This document shows, in pieces, positions 44,605-56,150 of a stretch of 64,000 nucleotides of DNA (within the stretch, counting starts at the first letter, position 1; each line of letters starts with the position of its first letter). This DNA comes from Diprion similis. Lineage: Eukaryota > Arthropoda > Insecta > Hymenoptera > Diprionidae. Location: positions 3,045,501 through 3,109,500 of the forward strand of contig NC_060106.1 of NCBI RefSeq assembly GCF_021155765.1, in the 5' to 3' direction. The position numbers were made by a program, and so were the translations under genes. A model generated the notes under the pieces. It did no database searches. It worked only from the letters and a program-made list of their open reading frames with translations, and was not told where the DNA came from.

Positions 44605-45707
44605 TGTTCCTCTGTTATTATATCTTGTAATTCGGCATTATTAATGAATTCTATTCTCCCTTTTTTCTCATTCTCTTTTGGTTTAAACCAACAGTTATCT
44701 TCTGAGTGGAAACGTGTTCCTTTGTTACTTGCTTGACAGTGTTTACATGGCGATCTTTTTGGCTTCACCTCTGTTTTGCTTATTCTTCCGTCACCAAACT
44801 TTTTCTTATCAGTAAGGTGTTCCAATTTTCCCACTTCATTAAATAAGTCCTCAACATTTTGAAGTGATTCTCTGTGAATCCTATCCGATACGAAGTTTGG
44901 CAGGCCCAAAGCTATGAGGTCTATTAAAGTGCCAGTATTAATTTCTTTTCTGACCTCTAAGAGTAGCCTTTCCTTTTTGACAGCGTATTCCAAAAGAGAC
45001 CCTGTTTGGTACTTGAATGTCATTGCATATCTAATCTGACTCCATCCTTTATTTGCATACGTGTCGATAAAAATTTTTTTCCATGTTTCCCATTGTGAAT
45101 CTATAGTCAGTTTAATTAGCATGCTACCGTACCAATCCAAACAAGATTTCTCTAAAAACAACTTAAGGATTTCAATCTTCTCTTTATCTTGGCCGATTTT
45201 AAAACGTTCGCATTCATCTTCAAATTCTTGTACCCATTGGCATGCATTGGAGCTCTTCATCGAGAATTTTCCCAATATAAACTTTTCTGATATTTTTTGT
45301 ACATTTTCTTTTTCCCTAGTTTGCTGTTGTGATATCAATTTTTCCAATGCTTTAGCTAGAGAATTTTCTTCGCTTTCTGCGTTTGTTTTTTCTACCGAGT
45401 TTGTGTCTAATTCTTCTAAGTAATATTCCCCAAAAATTAAGTTTTCGTCTTCATCTAGGTATATGGGTTTTAACTCACTCGATAAAGTTATCCACACACT
45501 CCTTTTCTGATGTCTTCTCTTTAGAGTGTTTTTTATTCTGGCGTAAGCCTGTGTTCTCCCAAGTACAGTGTGTTGGTTCATCTCTTGGTGTTCCTCTGGC
45601 ATGACGTAGCATTTATCGTTCTCCGTCGCAATTGAGGTTAGGAAAATTTTGCTGGTCTTCCCGTCATCTGACGCTTTTACTTCAAAGCCGAATTTTAATT
45701 TTTCCAT
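44595..45707 (-). CDS. gag: gypsy gag polyprotein, 370 aa
   Basis: Starts at the ATG at 45707 (MEKLKFGFEV); an open extension runs into the LTR without an ATG. The central part (about residues 130-270) has the capsid-like helical pattern of retrotransposon gag (SSNACQWVQEFEDECERF ... KSCLDWYGSMLI ... WETWKKIFIDTYA). Near residue 325 lies one zinc knuckle of unusual spacing, Cys-x2-Cys-x9-His-x4-Cys (CKHCQ...FHSEDNC). It forms the particle and packages RNA. The frame is intact. It ends in the frameshift signal to pol. Confidence 0.85.
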   Translation of the reverse strand: MEKLKFGFEVKASDDGKTSKIFLTSIATENDKCYVMPEEHQEMNQHTVLGRTQAYARIKNTLKRRHQKRSVWITLSSELKPIYLDEDENLIFGEYYLEELDTNSVEKTNAESEENSLAKALEKLISQQQTREKENVQKISEKFILGKFSMKSSNACQWVQEFEDECERFKIGQDKEKIEILKLFLEKSCLDWYGSMLIKLTIDSQWETWKKIFIDTYANKGWSQIRYAMTFKYQTGSLLEYAVKKERLLLEVRKEINTGTLIDLIALGLPNFVSDRIHRESLQNVEDLFNEVGKLEHLTDKKKFGDGRISKTEVKPKRSPCKHCQASNKGTRFHSEDNCWFKPKENEKKGRIEFINNAELQDIITEEQKN

Positions 45708-45740
45708 GATTAGGATATTTTCTTGACGATAATGTCGTTT

Positions 45741-46119
45741 TATAATGTTCTTGGCTTGCGGCAATTAGAATCAGGGTGAATAACGACAGTCTGTGTTTCT
45801 CTGTGAAAAGAGGTTAGGTTTATTATATACATTGATTCATTCATAGAAATTAATACATTATCCTATTACCCTCCTATCGACTCACCTGTGAAAAGAGAAA
45901 CGACATTAAGTGCCAATTATTCACAGTGCCCTTTTTCTAATCGCTAATGACTTACAATAGTCTATATTTAATTGCACTGATCTAATACATTGCTTGTATT
46001 CACTCTATTGTGTTTATGTGATTGTACTGTCTCTTCTATCTCTCGCGCACGGGCAGTCACCTGCCTGACCTACGTGGCGCGAGTCCGCGGGATAGTTCGA
46101 AAGTACTATGTACTTTACA
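45741..46119 (-). repeat. 5' LTR of the gypsy element
   Basis: The promoter-bearing copy for the minus-strand transcript. I did not identify the primer-binding site; the bases just inside the LTR do not match a tRNA 3' end that I recognise. Confidence 0.88.
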
Positions 46120-46123
46120 TAGT

Positions 46124-46739
46124 CATCCCCACAAAAGCTCCGGGATTTCCGCCTTTGCCAATATTTCTATAACCATACATGAATACATAATAAGAATAGA
46201 TCATTTTATCTATTCATTTCAGTATTTTTAGAGACCCAGCTTGAGAAGTAATGGGGTAAGATGCATGAACACCACTACACTATTATACACCATCAATATA
46301 CGTGAATATTATCATAATAAAAAAAAATAACTCACGCCGGCCTGACCCCGACGCTCTTCTGACGTCCGACGCGTCGGACTGGTACACGGAGTAATGGGGT
46401 GGCCAGGTTTCAATCGACTCTGTAATGCGATGAATACAATTGGTAATCATAAAATCAGTGGCGAAATCGAGCCACGATTCTTCTTCATTGAATTATTCGT
46501 CAAACGATATACACTAAATCAGTGAGTTTTACAATATGTATAAAGTTCGAAGTCTAAGAAACTATGTAGACGGCCGGCTTAAAGAACAACCGCATAAGAT
46601 GCATAAACACCACTACACTATGACACGATATATATAAGTGGCAGTTAACGTTAGGTTAAAAAGATCTCAGCCTGTCCTCTTTCTAAACGAACCACAACTT
46701 TCACGTTTGTCAATACTGTTATGCTCTACGTTATCGACG
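46124..46739. repeat. Short direct repeats, no gene
   Basis: TAAGATGCAT(G/A)AACACCACTACACTAT occurs at about 46258 and 46596, some 338 bp apart. No coding sequence. Confidence 0.45.
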
Positions 46740-47720
46740 ATACATCGCAGACCAGAGTCTGTCAAATTTGAGGTAATTGAGTTGAGTGACATAAGACTAT
46801 ACCAGTTAGACTTGTCATATTACCATCTAATCATATATGTATGTATGCATCGGTATTACAATCACATAACATATAAATAAACATGATGCACCTTTTATAT
46901 TGAGCATTTGTAAGTGTTTTTGTCTTTCGTATTTCATTAGCTACGCGATCTTAACAAAGTACAGTCGATCTGATGGACTTGTAGTAACAAACTCAACATA
47001 CGTTCGGCGTTTTAAAATTAATCTGTCAAAACAGGCGAGGAAAAAATGAAGGTTGAATTTCTAAATTCACTGTTCGATTATCATGACATTGTACGTTGGC
47101 TACGATAACATCACAAATGAAAATACGTATGTAAGTTTTGAATTATTCTTATCGAAGCATTAAGTTATTGTATCCAATCAACGTCTACAACTAAATATAA
47201 CTGCTATCTTATATTCTAAAAGTTTTAATTACTATTCGAGACTTCTCTCCGCTGATATTTGGAGTGCTCAGGAATTACGTAAAGCAACAACTATTTCGTA
47301 TGATACTCATACTGACGTTACAGAGTACCAATTAGATTTGACCTATTACCGTTCAATCTTATCTGTATGTACGTATCATCGGTATTACAATCGCATAATA
47401 TTTAAATACGCATAATGCACTTTTTTTATTGAGCATCTATGAATATTTTCTTCTTCGTATTTCCGTTCGCGTTAGTATTTCATTTTACATTTGCATCAAC
47501 CACGCGATCGAGATAAAATACAGCTGGATTGATTTTTGGTAACAAACTTGAACTGCGTTATGTGGCAAACAATTATTCTATCAAAATGAGCGAGTACAAA
47601 ATAAAGATCAAATCACTACATACAATTTTCCGCTATCAATACGTTGTACATTGGGTAGGACAACATGATAAATCTAAATATGTATGTAAGTTTTGAATTA
47701 ACGAATATTCTAAAAATTGA
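46740..47720. repeat. Tandem units of a ~540-bp repeat family
   Basis: Blocks at 46800-46910 recur at 47340-47450 (TATTACCATCTAAT/TATTACCGTTCAATC, CGGTATTACAATC, TATTGAGCAT), and blocks at 47040-47150 recur at 47580-47700 (ACATTGTACGTTGG/ACGTTGTACATTGG, AAATATGTATGTAAGTTTTG), giving a spacing of about 540 bp. A further unit lies at 53990-54490. Confidence 0.65.
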
Positions 47721-48070
47721 TGTGTTGACTGAACGTATTCCGCAGACGCAAAAGAAATCCAAGTTCTTTTCGAAACGTCAACTTATCGTCGCAGTTGAAC
47801 TTGAAAGTACATATACCTTTACACCATCACCGTCAAATTCGCTATCAAAGAATCGGCCGCTTCTTTCTTCTTGTATCGCTGTATCTTTAACCTCTGCCTC
47901 ATCTTGATCTACTACCGATTGACATCCATATGCGGATTTCTAAAGCAACTACGGAGATACCCATTCATTTTGGTTGATCTACCTCGTTTGACTTTTTGTA
48001 GTACCTACACGCTAGCTTTACGTTTCCTCAATCGTTACTTGTAAGTCAAAAAGTTAGTTATCCCGCAAAC
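47721..48070. other. Spacer, no gene recognised
   Basis: Nothing supported; an 80-codon frame overlapping its left part is compositionally random. Confidence 0.4.
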
Positions 48071-48377
48071 GTTACCAATAGGGATGTGCCGGATATCTGG
48101 TAACTATCCGGTATCCGGCCTATCCAGCCTACTTTTAATTATCCGACCGAATAACCGGATAGCACTACTATCCGGCCGGATAACCGGATAGCAATAATCT
48201 TCAATATACTGTTCAGCAGATAATTTTACTATTGGTACAGATAATAGAAATAGAATAAATTTACAGTGGACAAAAATGAAATAGGCAGGAAATGAAAATA
48301 CTCAGTTTCACACTTTAATGATTAAATTCTAATGTAGGTAATGTTGGTTTTCTTGGTACGGAATAGAGATGACAGTT

Positions 48378-50986
48378 TTAATACACGAAATTGACTATTT
48401 TAATATTTTTCATAATGAAAAGTAGCATTTCTGCGTTTTCCGGCAACAAACGATTCCTGTTTTCCGTATATATTCTTCCTGCTGCACTAAACAGTCTTTC
48501 CGAATTTACGGAAGAAGGGGGGGCACGCAAGTATTTCAGTACAAGTGGTGTGAGTTTTGGGTACTCCTTGGCGTGAAGTTTCCACCACAGTAGCGGATTT
48601 TCCTCTCTCGCTAACAATGGTTGAGCAAGGTATTTGTCGACTTCTGCGTTATACGCTGCGATTCTTTTGCGGCTTCTATCACTCGGTTGTCGCTCGAACT
48701 CTAGCCTCTCTGAATCATCCTTTGAAGCACTATCAGTCTCCTCGAGACTGCTGTCTTCGTCAGACTTCGAAACGTTGGCAATTTCATCGAAGCATTTCCA
48801 TATGTTTTCATGAGCATCAGCCTGGACTTCACTGATTGATGGTGGGGCGTTCAAATTCTCTGTCCTATTTGTAGTTTCTTGCAGATCCTTGGTGCTAACT
48901 GCAATTAAGTCACTAATTATCCATCCTCGAGCCGTTGATGCATCTTGCAGAAAGTGAGTTTTGTATCGCGGATCAAGGAAGGTCGCTAGTACAAAGGGCC
49001 GACTCTTTTGCACGTTCAGTCCTGTTGAACAACATTACATGATTTTTAGATCTCAAAAATTGTAAATGATTTTCAATTTCTAAATCATGCGTTCATGTAT
49101 TAATATTACCTTGTGATTCTGAACTTAAAAAACAATTTTGAAGGGCCTTTTGTAACTCTTGCTTAAGGAGTAGTATTCCCGCATCCTTCTGTCGCTTCGA
49201 GAGATAAGAATTTAGAGTTGCCACTGCAGGAATGACGTACCCGATTGCTTCAGCATCTGCACTTGCTTGCTTCGTGATTTCTTCGAATGGTTGCAAAACG
49301 CGAATGATGCTTTCAACTGTATTCCACTGGTTGGCAGTAAAGGTGGGAATATCGTATTCAGATGCATATGCAGTCACAGCTTGTTTTTGTTCATGGAGAC
49401 GCGTTAGCATGTAGAATGTTGAATTCCACCGAGTCGACACATCTTGGATCAATTTATGTGTTGAAAGCTTTGAATTGTCCTGAATCTTCTTCAATTTAGA
49501 GCAGGCAAGCGAAGAATGACTAAAATGGGTGACTATCTTCCGACACTTGCCTAGAATGTCAACCACACCTCGTTGCGAAAAAATAGCATCGTGTATAACA
49601 AATTGTAGAGAGTGGATAAAGCAGCCGACACTTTCTGCTACCATGAGATCTGTGAATGCAAAATGGCAACAAACAATTGTAATTATACAATTGTTTGTCG
49701 CTGCAATTAACTAGAAAAGAACGTAGAGAATTATCTATACATTATTTTCTGGTTAACTGCAGCGACTGATTTCTAAATTCATTATTTATGGAATATCAGT
49801 TACATACTTGTTCCGGCAATCATATTTGCCGCGTTATCTCTCACGATAACGTGAATTTTTTCATTAGGAACATTCCACCTCTCCAGAGCATAATTCAACA
49901 CCTCTGAAATGTTGTAGCCAGTATGGCTGTCAGGGAAGTGTTTGGTTTCTAGCGCATATACCTCCCATTGCATGTTTTCTGACGACAAGCAGTGAGCGGT
50001 TAAACTAATAAAAGACTCATTATTAGCAGTAGCAGTCCAGATATCTGTTGTAAAAGATATATAAGCTGCTCTCGTCAATGTCTGTTGAATCGTACTGCGC
50101 AGCTTTTCGTATATGTTCGGCATCACGTTTTGAGAAAAATACGTCCTGCTTGGCAAAGGGTATTGTGGAGCCAAGTGCCGGATTAATCGACCGAATCCTT
50201 CTCTTTCGACTAATGCGAAAGGCTCAGCATCTAGTGCTATCATTTCACCTATAATTACCAGACTTAATTGTTACAGTCCAAGAGCTGACGACCAAAATGG
50301 TCATGTAACTCTATCGTCAATGAAACTCAGGAAAATACTTACCTGAAAAATACTTTTGCGAGAATCGTCAATCTGGCAGACCTCGACTGGTGGATTCATG
50401 TATTATGGGGTGGGAAACAACCAGTTGAGGCCTGCAAGAGTGACGACTCTCGAAAAATGGTTCTTCAGTTGAGTATTTCCCTGAGTTTCATTGACGTCGA
50501 CGATAAAATTACATGACGATTTCGTCGTCAGCTATTGGATTATTATGATGCATCAATAAAAATAGTTAGCGTGCATATTTTTTAAATTAAAAACCCATAA
50601 GGAAACTCACATATAATTTTCGATATATCCGCGGCTCGACGATCATCGAGAGACCACATCTGTTTCTTTCTTATCACCATTTCGAGGCTAGGTTGGATTT
50701 CCCGTTTCACTTGTTGTGCCAAGTTAGAAGTAGACGGGATTGGCGGATCATTTTCGTCAACAGACTCTTCAGTATTACTTTTCACTGATTTGTAATGCTG
50801 TGGATGTCTTCCCTCTAGATGATTCCACAATGGTTTGGTAGAAAATGATTTAGGCGTTTTTCCACGAACCATTTTCCGCACCGAAGATGAAACATCATCG
50901 GCACAAAGTGTACACTCAGCTTTTTTGTCGTCGTCTTTGCATATTTTGAAAAATCTCCACACACTGGATTTAAGTTTCTCCGTTAT
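48378..50986 (-). CDS. hAT transposase with BED finger, 4 exons
   Basis: Inferred exons: 50986-50611, 50248-49808, 49649-49110 and 49021-48378, all with GT-AG introns and matching phases, about 670 aa. Exon 1 has a BED zinc finger (VWRFFKI, CTLC, then H-x4-H in HLEGRHPQH) and the DDRRAADISKIIC lead typical of ZBED proteins. Exon 2 has the first catalytic Asp (FTTDIWTA) and the second (VRDNAANM). Exon 4 ends with the hAT dimerisation region (PLVLKYLRAPPSSVNSERLFSAAG), including the third acidic residue in SER. No stop or frameshift is seen after exon 1 begins. The one flaw is the start: the conserved-looking N-terminus TEKLKSS is preceded by ATA (50984-50986) with no in-frame ATG nearby. A non-AUG start or an upstream exon is possible. 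Confidence 0.85.
50283..50533. repeat. Foldback repeat in hAT intron 1
   Basis: The ends are inverted copies, AGCTGACGAC ... GTCGTCAGCT, and pairing continues inward through CATGTAA and ATTGACG/CGTCAAT blocks for most of 251 bp. It makes up most of the 362-bp first intron (50249-50610). It is a MITE-like insertion within the transposase gene, or an old part of the intron. Confidence 0.7.
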
Positions 50987-51296
50987 GCAATTCGTATATA
51001 GAGTTCGATTTTCAATACACAGTCACAAGTATCATAAAGTATCGCGAATTTCTAGATTATAACATTTATAACGTGTACGCCGCGTGCAACCGGTACGAAA
51101 ACTATCAGCTATCTTGGTTGTTATGATCACATGTTCTTACGTGGTACGGTGATGCGCCGCGCGCGTCGCAGCGGCAGCACAGTTTGAGTTTAACTACCGG
51201 ATTAGATACCGGATATCCGGCTGGATACTGCGTGACCGGATATCCGGTATCCGGTTATCCGGCCAAATCGCTATCCGGCACATCCCTAGTTACCAA

Positions 51297-52388
51297 TATC
51301 CTTTACTATGTTCCACGTAATAATTTTCATCTCAAATGCACTTTGCACTACTCATATACATAAATTTACCTGGATGACCTCCATGGAGCTGTGCGCCGTT
51401 GTTCCCGCGCCCAGAGCCTGACTAACCATGGAGCGGTACATGACCTTCCGGGCCAACAATGGAATTATCCATTGATTTCGTTAACAAAGAATCAAACGTT
51501 CCGGAATTTCGTAATATATTTTGTGGTACCCCATGCCACCTTAACATTTTTTTACCCATTACCTGTAAAACACGACGTCATGATTGTTATAGTGCAGACT
51601 TTAAAAGATTTTTATACGCTCCATGCAGTGATTTTCATTACAAATGCGCTTTGGACGCATCGTATGCGATAATCTTCTTGTATACAGCGATGTTTTACCT
51701 GATGAATCTCGACCTCCGAGACTCGCGATAGATCTTTTCCGCATGCACGTCATTGACCTGATGAATCTTTAATTCCAGAAATAGCGCTCCACGGCTCCTA
51801 CACTCGAAATCGTCCACCTAATGGATATCATCCTTCATGACTCGTGCTTCATTGTCCTCGCATCGCTCACGACCCATCCAGTCTTCACATTCAGACTTTT
51901 CTTTCATTTACTTATTGCATCTAAAACATACGTGTTAATTTATCAATACACTAAACTTGAAATATAACTAAATTGATTGAAAAATATTCATAGTATCTTA
52001 TCGAGAATAATCGCGAAGAAGTTTTAATTTCTACCAATACAGATATCTCGACCTTGGGGACTCGCGCTCCGTTGCTCCAGTACTGTAGATTCGGCACTCC
52101 ATAGTTGCCGCCATCCAGGCCCTTCACTTAGTGAATCTTCAATTTCAGGAATAGCGATCCGGGCCGTCCACTTGGTAAAATTCGACCTCCGGGACGCGCG
52201 CTTCGTTGTCTCCGCGCCCTCATCGTGCCAGACCATATGACGGTATGCGACCTCGTGAAACGATCGTACCTCAACGTTCCATATTATCTGTAAAAACATT
52301 TTTTATAGACTTTTATATCGGTTAACATCTATTGACGTATTACGTGGAGAATCTCGAACTACAGAAACCAAGGTTCGTAATAAGCCGG
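51297..52388. repeat. Degenerate repeats, no gene
   Basis: Words such as CCTGATGAATCT, CGACCTCC(G)GGAC/GAGAC and TTCCAGAAATAGCG/TTCAGGAATAGCG recur with loose spacing of about 60-400 bp (for example near 51700, 51757, 52145 and 52190). ORFs near 51391-51731 and 52024-52299 ride on these repeats and are not called. Confidence 0.45.
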
Positions 52389-52791
52389 GATCACGATGAA
52401 CATAGCATAGCATAACATAACACTACATACAACATAGAACGACATAGACTGACATAGACCGACATAGATCGACATAGACCGACATAGACCGACATAGACC
52501 GACATACACTGACATACACCGACATAGACCGACATAGGCCGACATAGACCGGCATAGACCGACATAGACCGACATAGAACGGCATGGCCGTAGTGAAGAG
52601 GGAAGTAGCAATGACGCGTTGTTTTGAAATGACAGTGGTACGTAACTCATGACGACTGTCATTTGAAAACAACGCGTCATTGATACTTCCCTTTCACTAC
52701 GGCCATGCCGTTCTATGTCGGTCTATGTCAGTCTATGTCGTTCTATGTTGTATGTCCTGTTATGTTATGCTATGCTATGTTCATCGTGATC
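52389..52791. repeat. 403-bp palindrome with decamer arrays
   Basis: The outer arms are GATCACGATGAACATAGCAT and its inverse. The inner arms (about 52575-52635 against 52655-52712) are also inverted copies around a roughly 20-base loop. Between them the left arm has about 14 decamers GACATAGACC (52441-52580), while the right arm has only about four in inverse form, so the array expanded in one arm. It is likely a foldback element. Frames reading MSVYVGLCRS are a by-product. Confidence 0.85.
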
Positions 52792-52906
52792 TAACTCCTG
52801 CACACTATAAAATTCAACTTTCAGGACCCACTCACTCCTAACATTCAAGCTTTGCTTTCATCATTTGATTTTATCTGAAACGGACATGCATGTGTGTTGA
52901 TACAAC

Positions 52907-53295
52907 CAGGGGCGGATTTGATACCTTGGATGCCTTAGGCCTACAGAAGATTGCCGCCCCCCTACTCCCTGCAAAGCGCGAAAAATCAAATGAGGTATAA
53001 GAATTAAACGGAAATAAAAAAACCACGAAAGTCTGTAAATGATCAAATTTAATGAATCAATGTCAATTAATCAAAATATACTGTTGAAATGACACAATTT
53101 TAGTTGATGTCTAAAAACTATTTAGTTGCTGGTATTCGACCGTATATTTAGTAATTTCAACAATTTTTTTCATTAGTGTATTTTAACATTTTGGCAATTA
53201 GAAAAAAACGAAAAAATTTCATTTAATTTTGCCGTTCCGTGAATTTTGCCGCCCTAGGCCCCGGCCTACTCGGCCTTTAGGTGAATCCACCCCTG
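52907..53295. mobile_element. Non-autonomous hAT element, 389 bp
   Basis: Starts CAGGGGCGGATT, ends AATCCACCCCTG, and is flanked by a perfect 8-bp duplication GATACAAC (52899-52906 and 53296-53303). The ends carry the CAGGGGYGGATT signature common in hAT superfamily elements and differ from those of the 3.2-kb hAT element, so another source mobilised it. No coding capacity. Confidence 0.92.
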
Positions 53296-53303
53296 GATAC
53301 AAC

Positions 53304-53989
53304 ACATTTGCAGTGTAACAGAGTTAATTAAAAGAATATTCAGACTATCTTACCGTGAGTAATTGGCAGAAAGTGTTGGTGACTAAACCGTGAGTAATTA
53401 GCGAAAGGTGTTGCTGACTACCAAGATGGACACCAGCAATATTCAAGGACTATGATACAATGTAATAACAAACATATCTCCGATAATATATCACGTATAC
53501 AACAAATTATTACACCTCTAGACGATAGGCACACTCGGGTGCAAGGACGTATGCAGACACTGCCACTAATAATATTGAAAGTGAGATATACTTGAAGGCG
53601 AACGAATAACGCACTGTTGATTTCAATTAATATTCAATCATCCCTGTAAATACATAAGTCTAAGCATAGACCATTCGGCGAGCCGTTGGTAACGTGACTG
53701 ATAACAACGTAGCCCACGCTGTCCTACGTCAACAGCACGCTCATGCATGCTCACACGTACACACAACTCCATACGCTGACATCCTACACGTGCCCTCGCA
53801 TCAGCATCAAAATTCTTCGGCCTGTTGAAGTGAAATTTAATCTCGAAGAGCGGCGTAATTTTATACCAGCAGCCACGCTTTTCATAATCTGCTCTTCACG
53901 ATGCGTGTGTAATTAGTTATTGGCATCTCGTACAATGAATGTGGATGGTGCGGTTTGTTGAACGTCCTCCTTAATAATTATGATCATAG
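53304..53989. other. Spacer, no gene recognised
   Basis: GTGAGTAATT(G/A)GC(A/G)AAA/GAAAG occurs twice near 53354 and 53390; otherwise nothing is seen. Confidence 0.4.
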
Positions 53990-54490
53990 ATGACTAAATG
54001 CTTGTTGTATTACTTGTTTGATAACTAACATTACACTATACGTTGGATAGGATAACATCGAGAATCCCAATACATATATACGTAAATTTGAAATCAACGA
54101 ATACTGAAAAATTTTAGGTGTTTGACGTTTTTCGCGAATATTAGGAAAGTTCTCTTCGAGTTCTTCTCGAATTCTTTCCAAAGCTTCACGTTTACATAGC
54201 CAATCAACGTCTACAATCAAACATCACTACTATCTTATATTAAAAAGGGTTTTAATTGTTACTCTAGACTATTTTGGCTGATATTTGAAGTGCTCGCGCA
54301 TTACATAAAGCAACAAATAATCTATGTAACGCTCATACCTATGTAGTCAAGTACCAGCTAGATTTAACCTATTACCGTTCGATATTATTTGTATGTACGC
54401 ATGATCAGTATGACAATGGCATAATATGCACATAATGCACTTCTTATATTGAGCATCAATGTATCTTTTGTTCGTAAGATTTCTATCATC
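53990..54490. repeat. Further unit of the ~540-bp repeat family
   Basis: Matches 47085-47460 in the same orientation: CCAATCAACGTCTACAA, GCTGATATTTG(G/A)AGTGCTC, TAAAGCAACAA and CTATTACCGTTC are shared in order. Confidence 0.65.
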
Positions 54491-55279
54491 CTATCAAAAT
54501 ACGTGAATTCAAAATGAAAACTAAATCACTACCTTCACTTTTCTCGATATCATTATATATTATACATTATACATCCTATGATAACAACTACATATAACTA
54601 TTTCCGTAGTTTCTAGACATTGGAATTATCACTCCAAACTTTTGTCGGTTAATATTTGTAGCGCTTACATCACCACGTAAGGTGGTAGCAGCTGATTTTT
54701 ATAGCGCTTATTCCCCGTTAGTGGTGTAACGAATGTCTAGGTATACACGAACGGAATTCCGCATGCGAATATTCGTCATCGATGGTCACGAATGCATATG
54801 CAAATGCGAATGCAGCTATACATTTTCAAATCTAGGACCATTTCTCTATGGCTAGAATGAACAATTGGTAGACTTACAGATATACAATTCAAGTCGCATG
54901 CGCACATTAGCGCCGTTTGTAGCTCAGTTTCTAATTCGCCAAACCAATCCAAATGAAGCCATTTGGTTAGTGATTTGTTTTTATTTTGGTTATGTCACGA
55001 CAAATTGATAACAGTGTTTGTTTGATTATTGAACGACAAATTCATAATAGGAATAAATTAAGTTCAGGTTCGGAGTGTAGTTCAAACATACGAACTTTTA
55101 TAATTGAAAATCATTATTAAACGAATCCTTTTGATTTTCCTTCACATAATTTTTGCAATTTCCGTAATTAAACTGAAAAACGTTTGAGACAGTCGCATTC
55201 ACAAAATATTTCCACAATTTTTGAATATGCGAATGTGAGTATGGAGAAGTTTGCAAATGTAAATATTCGTAACATCACT
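54491..55279. other. AT-rich DNA, no gene
   Basis: Includes a short partial copy of the AGCAGCTGA repeat at about 54670-54730 (CACGTAAGGTGGTAGCAGC then TTTTTATAGCGCTT). Bases 54735-54800 and 55205-55265 share GCGAATAT/GAATGTGAATAT-like words. Confidence 0.4.
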
Positions 55280-55412
55280 AACTCACATAAGGGGGTAGCA
55301 GCTGAAGTTTTTAGCGCACACATCTCTACACAGGGCAGTGGCAGCTGATTTGCGAAGCGCTTTTACCCACAAATGAGCATAGCTGCTAATTTTTATAGTG
55401 TATTCTGAATTC
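55280..55412 (+). repeat. Dispersed AGCAGCTGA repeat, copy 2
   Basis: Close match to 40306-40440 in the same orientation. Confidence 0.65.
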
Positions 55413-56150
55413 GAACAAAAATATCCCAGTAGACTGAAACTATTACTACTTTTAAAATCAATGGCACCATATTTAAACGTATGACTGTGTAAAAAAAAAT
55501 CATAATTTAAACGTCCATGAAGTGTCGACGTCATGTTTAATAATAGATAGACCTACTGGGATATCATATTCGATTGAATTTCCCTATCGGTATATACCGA
55601 CCTACTCTGCGAGAGCATTAACAATTTGTGATCGAACTTTGATCGAACATGAGAACTCACGCAACTATTGACCAACAACAATTGTAGCCAAATTTTTTAT
55701 GGCACGCATCAGCTGCTGCATTCATAATGGCACCCTGACATTCTGAACAACTGACATTGAACACACTCGGCTCTCCCATTAGTGTTCAGCAGGGATAAAA
55801 GGTAATTTTCACGAAAATCAACATTCTCCACCTTCGATCTCTGTACGCACCAAATAATTTTCTATCCGCTTCTTTAATTACAGCAAAGCACTCGCTTGAA
55901 TCTAACATCTTACCAAGAACTAATAAACAGGCAAGAAAAACTTTTAGTTGAGGGCTCTATCATAGCTTGCGATAATTCTATGATGAGTGGAAAAAATGAT
56001 ACATGTATAAAGCTGAGAAAGGGGCGGTATTTGGGGCGGCACTAATAGGAGGCCAGCTGTAATGACATATTTTTTCTACTACCAATATGAATATAAGTGT
56101 TACAATGATCACAGAATCAATTGTTCACCAGTATGAATCAGTCATTTGAT
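55413..56150. other. Spacer up to the Helitron, no gene
   Basis: Probably includes the 3' end of the Helitron in its right part, but I could not fix the CTRR end or its hairpin. Confidence 0.35.

Larger units (their letters stand above)
40750..46119 (-). mobile_element. Ty3/gypsy LTR retrotransposon
   Basis: Full-length element on the minus strand: two 379-bp LTRs, gag, pol with protease, reverse transcriptase, RNase H and integrase, and a polypurine tract. The target TAGT is duplicated at 40746-40749 and 46120-46123. The LTRs differ at only four sites that I can see, so insertion was recent. Coding capacity is damaged by a frame break in the RT gene and by a solo LTR inserted into the 3' end of pol. 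The order RNase H then integrase defines Ty3/gypsy. Confidence 0.93.
48079..51288 (-). mobile_element. hAT DNA transposon (ZBED type), 3.2 kb
   Basis: The element is delimited by 17-bp inverted ends TAGGGATGTGCCGGATA and flanked by a perfect 8-bp duplication GTTACCAA (48071-48078 and 51289-51296). It encodes a four-exon transposase on the minus strand. Both subterminal zones carry many TATCCGG words in both orientations (48085-48200 and 51195-51280), likely transposase-binding sites. Perfect TSDs and an otherwise uninterrupted coding frame point to recent insertion. Confidence 0.95.

Noticed and set aside
51391..51731. Two 90-codon plus-strand ORFs
   Set aside because: They overlap each other in different frames on degenerate repeats and have no family signature.
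52359..52680. Repeated MSVYVGLCRS-type proteins on the minus strand
   Set aside because: Direct translation of the GACATAGACC decamer array in all three frames; not a gene.
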